A DNA stretch of 8,679 nucleotides from assembly GCA_017999195.1 (NCBI GenBank), contig JAGOBP010000136.1:1-8679 (forward strand). The letters run 5' to 3'. Both the position numbers and the translations under genes were made by a program. The DNA comes from Thermoflexales bacterium. GTDB taxonomy: Bacteria; Chloroflexota; Anaerolineae; Fen-1058. Below, piece after piece: positions 1 through 7,431 of this stretch. The notes under the pieces were generated by a model. The model did no database searches, was not told where the DNA came from, and worked only from the letters and a program-made list of their open reading frames with translations. How positions within the stretch are numbered: the stretch's first letter is position 1; each line of letters starts with the position of its first letter.

Positions 1-12
1 GTCTTGCCCCAT
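1..12 (-). CDS. Possible 5' end of a gene leaving the window on the left
   Basis: Only four codons (Met-Gly-Gln-Asp) lie inside the window, so no function can be given. The case for a gene start is contextual. An ATG reads leftward from position 12. An AGGGGGA stretch that could bind 16S rRNA lies about nine bases upstream of it. A well-formed promoter lies at 84-111 on the same strand, giving a leader of roughly 65 bases. A terminator-like stem-loop at 146-177 separates this unit from the lipoprotein gene. The frame stays open to the edge, but this proves little over so short a stretch. Confidence 0.3.
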
Positions 13-83
13 GTTGAAGTGTCCCCCTATGTCCCTTAAAACGGCTGTGTGCCCGCTCGCGCTGTAACCGGATCAGGCGGTTC

Positions 84-111
84 ATCATAGCATAAGTTGC
101 GCGTCGATCAA
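84..111 (-). promoter_or_regulatory. Sigma-70-type promoter with extended -10, pointing left
   Basis: On the minus strand TTGATC (106-111) is followed after 16 bases by TATGAT (84-89). A TG one base before the -10 box makes it an extended -10 promoter. It would drive the gene that appears to start at position 12. Four of six bases match the -35 consensus and five of six the -10. Transcription is inferred from sequence alone. Confidence 0.5.
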
Positions 112-145
112 TGAGTTTGACGGGGTAGGGACAGGCTAAAACGCA

Positions 146-177
146 TCAGCCGCCGAGGAGTGATCCTCGGCGGCTGA
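146..177. terminator. Stem-loop, probable bidirectional terminator
   Basis: A perfect 14-base-pair, GC-rich stem (146-159 with 164-177) closes a four-base loop GTGA. The plus-strand side is followed by GTTTGTT and the minus-strand side by a GCGTTTTAG run, so it could stop transcripts from either direction. For the minus-strand genes it would end the lipoprotein transcript about 225 bases after its stop, just before the leftward promoter at 84-111. The U-tracts are short, so termination is plausible rather than certain. Confidence 0.6.
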
Positions 178-196
178 GTTTGTTGGGGGCAATGGA

Positions 197-294
197 AGGG
201 GCGAGGCATTCGCCATGCGATCCAGATCGATCAGCAACCGAGCCGTGTTCGGCATTCCGATCAACTGTGATTCGTGTGCGAATGCCTCGCCCCT
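197..294. repeat. Inverted repeat with perfect 16-bp ends
   Basis: Positions 197-212 and 279-294 are perfect 16-base reverse complements (AGGGGCGAGGCATTCG and its complement) around a 66-base spacer with no open frame of note. The size and terminal repeats suggest a short non-autonomous dispersed element or REP-like sequence. The motif resembles families I associate with Chloroflexota genomes, which is recollection and not a search. Only one copy is in the window. Bases 295-400 between this element and the lipoprotein stop hold nothing I can name. Confidence 0.6.
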
Positions 295-400
295 ACGCGC
301 GCGTCCGATTCCGTCCGTTTGTCCGCTTCAAAGTCCGCTGTTGGACCCCTACCGCCCCTCATTCGCGGCGGCATCGGCGGGGTGAACTTCTGAATCGCAA

Positions 401-1183
401 TTATCTATTGAAACGATAATCTTGGAAATAGGGTGGCACACCAAGTGGAACGATTGCTGCATCACCAAATTGAAAGTGCGTACTGTCTTTGATATAGTTG
501 CCATATTCGTCTATTTGGCATGAGCCGCCGCTGCGCGAGGCGATAGTTATATGTTCATCACTGAATACAAACCACCAAAACACTTCACATCCCCAAGTCT
601 CTGTCCATGCTTTCAACGCATGAGTGTAGTTGTGGCGATAAGTGCCCGGTTTGACGGGCTTCCACTCCAAGAAACGTACATCTCCACCTAGATAATCCGG
701 AATGCTCATAAGGGCAAACGATCTAGCGACCAATTCGCGGTTAGTATCATTGATGGTAATTGCACTATCTTCAAGCAAGCGGTCGAAATTTTCAATGTGG
801 TAAGCCTGTCCATTCTGCCAAGCGACTATTTGACGGCCAATACCACCGTCTTGACCTTCATGCGGCAGAAGCCCATTGGCCGAACGCCAACTGCCGATAT
901 CAACCAGATAGAAAATTGTGTTGGAGAGTAATTGCTTCCATTCCGGCCTTGTCAAAAGTTCTACGCCAACCGGGAATACACATTGTTGTATCGTCCCATT
1001 TTCTACGGCTTGGACGCAGTCGGCACGACTGAAATAGAATCCTGATTCATAACGTGCTCCTACGGCGGCAATAACTTTTTGCTCTTCTGGTGAAAAGGCC
1101 GAAGTATCTGCTGCAATCGGTATTCGAGTGCAGGAGGCAGTCAATGCTACAAGAGTCATGGCTATGACGGCAAGTCGCTTCAT
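401..1183 (-). CDS. Putative secreted lipoprotein of unknown function
   Basis: The predicted product has 260 residues and I do not recognise its family. The N-terminus is a lipoprotein signal peptide: Lys-Arg at 2-3, a hydrophobic stretch at about 4-14, then Thr-Ala-Ser-Cys with the acylated cysteine at residue 18. The mature protein should be anchored to the outer face of the cytoplasmic membrane. It has four more cysteines (56, 68, 199, 222) that could form two disulfides, and aromatic-rich patches near 198-207 and 250-258. The frame is open up to an ATG at 1306. I chose the ATG at 1183 because GAGAAG sits five bases upstream, a TTGACT/TACAAT promoter at 1262-1291 lies inside the longer frame, and the signal peptide begins exactly here. 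Hand-counted GC at 421-600 is about 46%, against 63% and 73% in two 60-base samples of the neighbouring giant gene. That suggests a different origin or weak selection. It appears monocistronic. Confidence 0.7.
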   Translation of the reverse strand: MKRLAVIAMTLVALTASCTRIPIAADTSAFSPEEQKVIAAVGARYESGFYFSRADCVQAVENGTIQQCVFPVGVELLTRPEWKQLLSNTIFYLVDIGSWRSANGLLPHEGQDGGIGRQIVAWQNGQAYHIENFDRLLEDSAITINDTNRELVARSFALMSIPDYLGGDVRFLEWKPVKPGTYRHNYTHALKAWTETWGCEVFWWFVFSDEHITIASRSGGSCQIDEYGNYIKDSTHFQFGDAAIVPLGVPPYFQDYRFNR

Positions 1184-1261
1184 GCCCGCTTCTCGCAATT
1201 GAAACCCTTCGTTTGATCTAACGACATGGCAGAGAGAATACCACAACGAATCTGCGGCTTG

Positions 1262-1291
1262 ATTGTATCGCCATCCCATCCTCAGAGTCAA
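1262..1291 (-). promoter_or_regulatory. Sigma-70-type promoter of the lipoprotein gene
   Basis: On the minus strand TTGACT (1286-1291) and TACAAT (1262-1267) each match five of six consensus bases and are separated by 18 bases. Transcription would begin near 1255, giving a leader of about 70 bases before the ATG at 1183. This excludes the upstream in-frame ATG at 1306 as the start. The leader contains a 15-codon frame (1180-1227) whose TGA overlaps the lipoprotein ATG. Confidence 0.65.
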
Positions 1292-1338
1292 ACCACCGTT
1301 CCCCACATCGTTTATAGCGCGGCTGATGGCGACCGGCT

Positions 1339-1459
1339 CCTCACCCCCGGCCCCTCTCCTAGCGGCCAGCCGTCCCGCCGCTTCGCGGACACGGGAAGGA
1401 GAGGGGAGTGCGTACCCTCTCCCGTTGGGAGAGGACGCGCGCTAGCGCGAGGGTGAGGG
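1339..1459. repeat. Nested inverted-repeat element downstream of the giant gene
   Basis: Several perfect pairings are nested here. CCTCACCC at 1339-1346 pairs with 1451-1458. CCCCTCTCCT at 1351-1360 pairs with 1397-1406. CCGC/GCGG at 1378-1388 closes a three-base loop. CCTCTCCC/GGGAGAGG at 1416-1434 closes a GTT loop. A 12-base palindrome sits at 1438-1449. It ends seven bases from the stop of the giant gene, so it may fold in the 3' end of that mRNA and act as a stabiliser or terminator. No U-tract follows. It looks like a dispersed REP or MITE-type element. Confidence 0.65.
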
Positions 1460-1465
1460 CGATTG

Positions 1466-4400
1466 TCAGCCATTCTCCCCCGCCAGCCTCGCAATCTGCA
1501 ACAGCGCGTGCCGCAGCGCATCCATCTTCTCCGGCGGCAGCGCGCTCTCCTCGATCTGCGCAAGGCGTTCCACATCGTTCATCGCGCGGATGATGGCGAC
1601 CGGCACCTCGATGTTGCCCTCGGCCACGGAGCCTAAATATTCCAGCGCGCCCATCAGGAAGTTGCGCATCTCGTCATCGGCGCGGGCCGTGCGGAAGAAG
1701 CCCGCCAACGCAGGCGTCAACTTCGCGCCACGGGCGGCCGTCGAGGCTGCCGAGGCCGATCGGTTAGCGGAGAAGCCGTACAGCGCCGTCGCCAGTTCGG
1801 CGAAGCTCTGCACCCGCTGATAGATCGAATCGCCCATCACGTCCCAGATGATCGATCGCCAGTGCTGGATCTGTCGGGGCTGCTGGAGCAATCGGGTGGC
1901 CTCTGCGCGCCATGCCTCATCGACGCGCCCCGCGACATGATCGAGCATGCGATCAAGATCGGTGTTGAACAGATCGGCCTGCAACAACACGGCCAGATCG
2001 GGCCGCAGCGCGGGCAGGATGTCGGGGATGAAAACGCCGTCGGTGAAGAAGTCGTTGACGTTGACGCCGTGCCGCCGCACGAGTTCCTGCTGGAACAATG
2101 GCAGATACCGCTGGCGCGCATCGTTGTCTTCGCGCAGCGCCACAAAGGCCGAATTTCCGGCCGGAAAGGCGGGTTCGATGCGCTTGAGCACGTCGCCTTG
2201 CCAGTCCTGATACAGCCGCAGCGTGCTGAGGATTTCATACACGGGCAGGTGCGGCAGCAGGCGCTCGGCGATCATGCGCTCGCGTTCGGCCTCGGCAAAC
2301 GATTTTTGTGCGAAGCGTTCCAGCGCACGAAACAGGCCGGTGGTCAGTTGATTGACGCCCAGCACCACACTCTGCGCCTGATTGTGCGCGATGGCGCGCA
2401 GCAGACTGCCCTGCTTCGCCAGCGGAATGATCTCCGCGATGTTGGCCAGAATTTGCTGGCCGCGTTCCGCGCCGCTGCCGGGCGAGCGCCGCGACGTGGG
2501 CCGGTCACGCCACTGCGGACTGGAGCGGCCGATGAAGTACGATATGATGTGCAGGCCGATCACGTCTTCTTCGCGGCCATACAAAATATGCCGGAAATTC
2601 TCGGTCAATTCCTCAAGGAAACCTTCGTAAAGATTTTCCCGCATCCCGATCGTGAGTCGTTCCAACTCTTGCACGCTGCGACTTTGCGCGCTCAGGCGGC
2701 TTTCCGCAATCGTCTCGGCCGCGCGGATCAGATCGCGGCGATGGCTGCGCTGCGCCTCGCGCACGTGATAGAGCAAACTCACCAACTCGCGCACGGGCAG
2801 GCCGCGCAGTTGCTCGGACAAGTTGCTCTGGAAGGTGCGCAAATCGCGGCCCAGGAAAATGCCTTGCAGCGGCGTCACGGCATACGCGGTACTTTGCCGC
2901 GCGGCGGCAGGCAAATTCGCGGCGAAGCGGCGGCGATTGTCTTCCGAGCGGATGAAGGCCGGTTGCCCCGCCACGCGCGAATAGTAACCGCCCTGCCGCT
3001 GCATCGGTTCGCCGCTGCCCAACTTGATGCGCACCGCTTCAGCCACTTGATGTTCGGCCAGCCACGCTTGCAGATCATATTTCGCTTTGCGATACAAGAA
3101 CGCGCTGCGCGCCTGACTCACTTGCTGGCTCAAGTCCGATCCGGCGATGAACACTTCCGGGATGATGTCCGCAAACCGGTCTTGCGGCGATTGCGTCGTC
3201 GTGCGGCTTTGCGCGGCATACTCCCACACCCGATCGAGATAGCTGCGCACATTGCGTACCGACTCGATGTCTTCAAACAAGGGAATCAGCCAGATCGACG
3301 GCAGTTCGGTCGAGGGATGATCGCGCCGCGTTTGTTCGCCCTGAATGCGCATCTTGCGATCGAGCGAGATCAGCGCTTCGGGCTTGGTGGACAGGCTCAC
3401 CTGCATCGCCAGCGCCATGCCGGGATTGCCGTATTGGCCCGAAATCGCGTTGATTTCGTGCATGTTGAAGACAGTCGTGTTGATGGCAAATTGATCGCGC
3501 GCAGCGATCATGCTCTGCCCGATGCGGGGCGTGATCACGGCGCGCTGCAAAATATCCCGATAGCCCACCACGGCCCGCAAGAGTTTGTCGGAATTGCGGT
3601 TGGCTTGAATGGCCGGGATCAACGCGTGCAGTTGCTTGCGCAGTTGCTTGTTCAGCGCAAAGTAATACTCCAGCGTCGTGCGGCGCTGCTGCCGCAATTC
3701 CAGCATCTTGTGCTCATAACGGTCGTTGTGCTGCCACAGCACGCGCGCCGGATCACGACGGATGTGCAATTGCGTCGCCAGTCGTTGCAGCGGCGTCGCA
3801 TCAAACGAAAACGGCAGCACGCCGCGATAACGCTGCTCCAATTGATGCGTCAAGCCCGTGATGGCCGTCAGCAGTTCGGCGAAGCGCTGATCTTGTTGCG
3901 GCAGCGCCTCCAGTTTTTCCAGCAACTCCGGATCGATCGTGACGCTGGCATCCGTTTGCCGCAGTAAATTCAAAATGCCGCTCAAGCGACGCACGTTCTC
4001 CATCACGACGGCCGCAATCAACCGATGCCCCTGACCCGATGGACGATTGCTGCCATCCCAGTCGCTCCAGAACGACAGCAGCGGCGACAACGTCGCGTCT
4101 GTGAACAACCCTGCATAATCCTCGCCCGCGATCAACGTCCCTAGGTCGAGCAAGATTTCATCGGCCTCGTGTTCCGATGTGATCGCGACATTTTGCCCCA
4201 GATACTCCTGCGCCAGATCAGCCGCCGCCCGATCGATCAACGCGGCGTCCACGGATTGTCGCGCCACCAATGCCGCCACAATCGCATCGAGCGTCATCTC
4301 GGCGTGCAGCGAATACATCTGCGTGGGGTGCACGGTGCGATCGTAAGAGCGGCGGCGGAACAACTCCTGTCGCCGCGCCAGCGAATCCTTCATGAATTCC

Positions 4401-7069
4401 CGATCGAGCCGCGCGGCCAGCCACTCGCCCTTGTCGCTCGCCGCCCGTCGCATCAACTCGTCGCTAATGAGAGCACGATCGATCAAGCGGGTGCGAAAGA
4501 TCGATAATCGATCAGGCACGTACATTTTCACAAAATCACGTTGTAAATCTTTGCCACTCATCGGCGGCAAATCTAAGGCCCGATTGTTTTCGCTGCGCTT
4601 CAAGATTTGCGCCGTTACCGCATCCCACGCGTGCGACAACTCGATGGAGCGGCTGCTTCGATCGGGCAAGGTGTGGAACTTCAACGGCTGCCGGTTATAG
4701 CGCGCCTCTTCTTCCGCGATCAGACGATTCAGATCGATCAACAATCGCCGCGTTTTCGCCAGCATAATCTCCGCGCCATCGACGCCACCCAGCGTCAGGC
4801 GGAACGTGGTGCGCCCTGTTTCAAAGCCTTTTTCCGTGCGCGCAAACGTCGCCAGCGGCAGCAAACCGATGCCGGTGCGCGCCAGCGACGACGCCAGCCA
4901 ATCCAGCGACAGGCCCGCGGGCAAGTGCGTGACGCGCAGCAAAGGATACATGCTGCCCGTCGGCGGAATGATGGCCAACCCAAAGGGATTGCGATCCGGC
5001 GGCAGATTCTGCACCGCCGTCATCAACGCCTGCGTGCGATCCGCAAAGATGGCGTTGCGCCAGTGCCAGTACGTGCGCGCGGCCTGCGTGCTGTTGCGAT
5101 AGAACAGATAGCAAATGAAGACGGCCGCGAGGTTAGGCTGAATGGGCGCGTTCAACGCCTCGAAGCGCGCGCGCAAGTCGGCATCACGAATTTCGACGAC
5201 GGCCAAACGCGCTCCAGCAAGGCAATCCGTCTTCGACATTGAGTGGACCGTCAACACGCGATTAGTCTGCTCATCGTCGAGGATACCTTCGTGCACCAAA
5301 TCTGCCGCGATTTGTCGCGCCGTCTTGATCTCCGGCAAATCAGCCACGGGCGCGACGTTTTGATAAGCGAGGTCATCGACCACGTAGACGTTGTGCTGCA
5401 AACAATAGGTGATGAGTTTACGCACCACCTGTTCATCGAAGATGCGGCCCGTGGCATTGTGCGGATTGTTGACGGCGACTGCGCCATGCTCCGGCCAATT
5501 CGGATCTTTGCGGCACAGGTCTTCGATCTTCGCGATCAAGCCGTCAGCATCCAGTTCGAGCGTTGGCGTTAACGGCACAGCATGGACATTCGGAAAACAC
5601 TGCTCGTATGACCAACTCAGATCGGGAATCACCACGTCGGTGATGTCGCAGTGAAAGCCCAGAATGCCCAGTGCCGTGCGCGATGAGCCGCTGGCGATCA
5701 GGCACGCTTCGGGCCGGTACTGCGGTTGATGTCGCACGAAGGCGCTGAGGAAACTGCGGCGCAGGCTCTCGCTCCACGCCGGTTGCTCGACGTTGTCCAG
5801 CATCTGATCGAACAACTCGCGCGCGTCTATGGCGGAAAATTCATCGGACACGCCGCCGTGCCACATCTGCTGCATCCGCTGCGTCATGAGGGTGGTCTTC
5901 TGCTCCACGTTCGACAATGCGCGGTCCAGCACTTGCACGTGATCGCTCAACGCGTGATCGAGATAATGTTCGATCCGTTCAGCCAAACGCGGCAGCGCCG
6001 ACTCCGCTGAGAGTCCCAGCCCCAGCCCTTCAAACGACGGCTTCACTTGCGGCACTTCCGGCGTCTGGTCTTTGTCCGCGTCCGGCCGCCGATGTTCCAG
6101 TAGATAACTCAGCAACTCAATCTCAGACGCGGACGGCGTGCCCTTGAGGTTGAAGTGTACGTTCTCGATCGCGTTGAGAATATCGGCGTTACCCGCGATG
6201 AACACCGTCGAGAGCGTATCCCATTGCGGGGCAAAAATGGCCGGGGTCAACACACGGATCACGCGCTGCACCAACTTCGCTTCGCGCGCCAGCGAGAGGT
6301 GATTCGGCGCGTTGTTCGCCTCGATGAAGAACAGCGGTTTATCCACGCTCATTCGACGCAACTTGCGGCGCGTCTCTTCACTCATCACTTCGCCGATGAG
6401 CAGGAACGTCGGCGTGTTGGGCTGCTCGATCAAGAACGATTCGATCTGTTCACGCGCGACGCGTTCATCCGGGGACAAATCTTCAAATAACAGATCGGGG
6501 ATGGCACGCAGTAAAGGCAGCACCTCATAGCGATAACACAAAATGCGAGCGGGCTTGATCTCCAAATAAGACGAGAGCGCAAACAACAGCACGCGGAGCG
6601 TTTCGTGCAGGCCGCCCGACGCGAGGATGATCTCACGTCGCGCAGATTGTTCGCCCGTGTCATAACGCAGTGGCTCGGCTTGCTTTTCCAGCCACGCCAC
6701 AAACGCTTTGACCACGGCGTTGGGCGTCTTGCGGGCATAGCCGCCGCGCGGCATGTACGGCGAACTCTTCTGGATCGTGCGGATCAGAAATTCTAGTTTT
6801 GGCTTGTCGGCTTTGTCCCAGTCCAGCGCTTCGAGCAGCGCGTCGGGATCAGCATCGCGCAGGTCGCCGCGTTGCACGTCGAGGCCCAGCGCGATGCGCA
6901 GGAACGCCGACGACAAGCGCGGGTCTTGCAGCGGATTGCCGATGTGGAAGTTGACGCGGTCTTCGTTGGCGACGGGCGCAGCCGCCGTCGTCTCGCTAAT
7001 CTCCGACACGCGCGCACTGCGGATCGGCTTCAGACGAAAGAGGGTCAGGGGATCTGTTGGTGAGAGCAT
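1466..7069 (-). CDS. Tandem aminotransferase / PEP carboxylase-like fusion protein, 1867 residues
   Basis: One uninterrupted frame holds three regions. Residues 38-330 look like a decayed fold-type-I PLP domain: FHIGNP, a Gly-Gly-Tyr segment and SGGLHETL remain, but the Schiff-base lysine and the NxTG motif are gone. A helical linker spans about 355-410. Residues 420-790 form an intact class I/II aminotransferase: GSS at 461-463, N538 in NNPHNATG, D565 and Y569, Schiff-base K613 in SMSK, R621, and carboxylate-binding R757. Residues 800-1867 follow phosphoenolpyruvate carboxylase: H914 in TVHPTQ, DGSNRPSG near 1005-1012, E1266 in PLFED, D1312 in AGSD, R1358 in the GRGG-like loop, DRPTSRR at 1522-1528 and LRAI at 1557-1560. 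Positions equivalent to E. coli PEPC H579, R581 and K546 read Leu, Ser and Gln, so carboxylase activity is uncertain. If both parts work, PEP could be turned into oxaloacetate and then aspartate in the cytoplasm; this is inference. The ATG at 7069 has only a weak ribosome site (GGAA about ten bases upstream) and I see no clear promoter. The aminotransferase call is secure, the PEPC-like call fairly so. Confidence 0.85.
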   Translation of the reverse strand: MLSPTDPLTLFRLKPIRSARVSEISETTAAAPVANEDRVNFHIGNPLQDPRLSSAFLRIALGLDVQRGDLRDADPDALLEALDWDKADKPKLEFLIRTIQKSSPYMPRGGYARKTPNAVVKAFVAWLEKQAEPLRYDTGEQSARREIILASGGLHETLRVLLFALSSYLEIKPARILCYRYEVLPLLRAIPDLLFEDLSPDERVAREQIESFLIEQPNTPTFLLIGEVMSEETRRKLRRMSVDKPLFFIEANNAPNHLSLAREAKLVQRVIRVLTPAIFAPQWDTLSTVFIAGNADILNAIENVHFNLKGTPSASEIELLSYLLEHRRPDADKDQTPEVPQVKPSFEGLGLGLSAESALPRLAERIEHYLDHALSDHVQVLDRALSNVEQKTTLMTQRMQQMWHGGVSDEFSAIDARELFDQMLDNVEQPAWSESLRRSFLSAFVRHQPQYRPEACLIASGSSRTALGILGFHCDITDVVIPDLSWSYEQCFPNVHAVPLTPTLELDADGLIAKIEDLCRKDPNWPEHGAVAVNNPHNATGRIFDEQVVRKLITYCLQHNVYVVDDLAYQNVAPVADLPEIKTARQIAADLVHEGILDDEQTNRVLTVHSMSKTDCLAGARLAVVEIRDADLRARFEALNAPIQPNLAAVFICYLFYRNSTQAARTYWHWRNAIFADRTQALMTAVQNLPPDRNPFGLAIIPPTGSMYPLLRVTHLPAGLSLDWLASSLARTGIGLLPLATFARTEKGFETGRTTFRLTLGGVDGAEIMLAKTRRLLIDLNRLIAEEEARYNRQPLKFHTLPDRSSRSIELSHAWDAVTAQILKRSENNRALDLPPMSGKDLQRDFVKMYVPDRLSIFRTRLIDRALISDELMRRAASDKGEWLAARLDREFMKDSLARRQELFRRRSYDRTVHPTQMYSLHAEMTLDAIVAALVARQSVDAALIDRAAADLAQEYLGQNVAITSEHEADEILLDLGTLIAGEDYAGLFTDATLSPLLSFWSDWDGSNRPSGQGHRLIAAVVMENVRRLSGILNLLRQTDASVTIDPELLEKLEALPQQDQRFAELLTAITGLTHQLEQRYRGVLPFSFDATPLQRLATQLHIRRDPARVLWQHNDRYEHKMLELRQQRRTTLEYYFALNKQLRKQLHALIPAIQANRNSDKLLRAVVGYRDILQRAVITPRIGQSMIAARDQFAINTTVFNMHEINAISGQYGNPGMALAMQVSLSTKPEALISLDRKMRIQGEQTRRDHPSTELPSIWLIPLFEDIESVRNVRSYLDRVWEYAAQSRTTTQSPQDRFADIIPEVFIAGSDLSQQVSQARSAFLYRKAKYDLQAWLAEHQVAEAVRIKLGSGEPMQRQGGYYSRVAGQPAFIRSEDNRRRFAANLPAAARQSTAYAVTPLQGIFLGRDLRTFQSNLSEQLRGLPVRELVSLLYHVREAQRSHRRDLIRAAETIAESRLSAQSRSVQELERLTIGMRENLYEGFLEELTENFRHILYGREEDVIGLHIISYFIGRSSPQWRDRPTSRRSPGSGAERGQQILANIAEIIPLAKQGSLLRAIAHNQAQSVVLGVNQLTTGLFRALERFAQKSFAEAERERMIAERLLPHLPVYEILSTLRLYQDWQGDVLKRIEPAFPAGNSAFVALREDNDARQRYLPLFQQELVRRHGVNVNDFFTDGVFIPDILPALRPDLAVLLQADLFNTDLDRMLDHVAGRVDEAWRAEATRLLQQPRQIQHWRSIIWDVMGDSIYQRVQSFAELATALYGFSANRSASAASTAARGAKLTPALAGFFRTARADDEMRNFLMGALEYLGSVAEGNIEVPVAIIRAMNDVERLAQIEESALPPEKMDALRHALLQIARLAGENG

Positions 7070-7085
7070 GAGCTTATTCCGATAG

Positions 7086-7186
7086 TGTCATTCCGAGCGG
7101 AGCGAGGAATCTCAGCGCCGGCCAGTTCTGTGCTCAATCGGGGCTAGAGATTCCTCGTCGCAAAAAATACGCTCCTCAGAATGACA
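7086..7186. repeat. Inverted repeat upstream of the giant gene
   Basis: The left arm (7086-7113) begins TGTCATT and ends GAGGAATCTC. The right arm (7147-7186) begins GAGATTCCTC and ends AATGACA. The outer seven bases and the inner GAGGAATCTC blocks pair perfectly, with a less regular middle and a 33-base spacer. This TGTCATTCCGAG...GAATCTC pattern resembles dispersed repeats I recall from several bacterial phyla. It ends 17 bases before the ATG at 7069, so it would lie in the mRNA leader or separate the promoter from the gene. Confidence 0.65.
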
Positions 7187-7261
7187 CCTGCTAACACGTT
7201 TCTGTGGAAATGCATTACACGGCGAATAGGTTGCGCCCCGCTTCGCGCGCACGTGGGCGTG

Positions 7262-7431
7262 CTTGCTCCTCAATTGAGCAAGGCATCACTGCCATAACGC
7301 GGCGAATGAACACCGCACTTGCGTGCTGGTGCAAGTGTTCGCGCCTACCGTTACACGAAGCCGACCTGCGTCGGCTAGAGATCAGTCGGCGTAGGCCGAC
7401 TTCGTGTGGTTGTTGTTGCGAATTCATTCGC
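7262..7431. repeat. Cluster of small inverted repeats between the SPFH and giant genes
   Basis: This part of the 373-base gap has no convincing gene on either strand. It contains CTTGCTC/GAGCAAG (7262-7282), CACTTGC/GCAAGTG around an eight-base loop (7316-7337), a long-range GCGAATGAA/TTCATTCGC pair (7302-7310 with 7423-7431), and GCGAAT-TC-ATTCGC (7418-7431). A larger stem at 7353-7407 has its own entry. The arrangement suggests one or more decayed or nested dispersed elements. Bases 7187-7261 hold nothing I can name. Confidence 0.5.
7353..7407. terminator. Long stem-loop after the SPFH gene, possible terminator
   Basis: ACACGAAG (7353-7360) pairs perfectly with CTTCGTGT (7400-7407). The pairing continues inward to about 21 bases per arm with four non-Watson-Crick positions, two of which would be G-U wobbles in either transcript. 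It begins 36 bases after the SPFH stop codon. There is no U-tract on the minus-strand side, so it may be a mobile-repeat hairpin or an RNA-stabilising structure rather than an intrinsic terminator. Confidence 0.4.

Noticed and set aside
180..419. A 79-codon plus-strand frame over the left repeat
   Set aside because: It starts next to the stem-loop, reads through both arms of the inverted repeat, and has no ribosome site or recognisable protein features.
400..420. A six-base-pair ATTATC/GATAAT hairpin across the lipoprotein stop codon
   Set aside because: It is AT-rich, short, with a nine-base loop and no U-tract. It is too weak to call a terminator.
1184..1306. An N-terminal extension of the lipoprotein from the ATG at 1306
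   Set aside because: A good promoter (1262-1291) lies inside it, the extension would bury the signal peptide 41 residues in, and there is a ribosome site directly before the ATG at 1183.
1339..1459. A CRISPR array or insertion sequence, considered because of repeated CTCTCC blocks
   Set aside because: The repeats are inverted and nested, with no regular spacers and no transposase frame.
1862..3967. A 701-codon open frame on the plus strand
   Set aside because: It is antisense to the PEPC-like region. Its protein is rich in Arg, Gln and His without motifs, as expected from a mirrored high-GC gene, while the minus strand shows conserved landmarks throughout.
1466..4672. The helical C-terminal half as an SMC-like or other coiled-coil protein
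   Set aside because: The TVHPTQ, PLFED, GSD, GRGG-like and LRAI landmarks occur in PEPC order and spacing, which a generic helical protein would not show.
4607..5242. A 211-codon plus-strand frame opposite the aminotransferase domain
   Set aside because: It is an antisense shadow with Arg/Gln-rich low-information sequence. The opposite strand encodes the Schiff-base lysine region.
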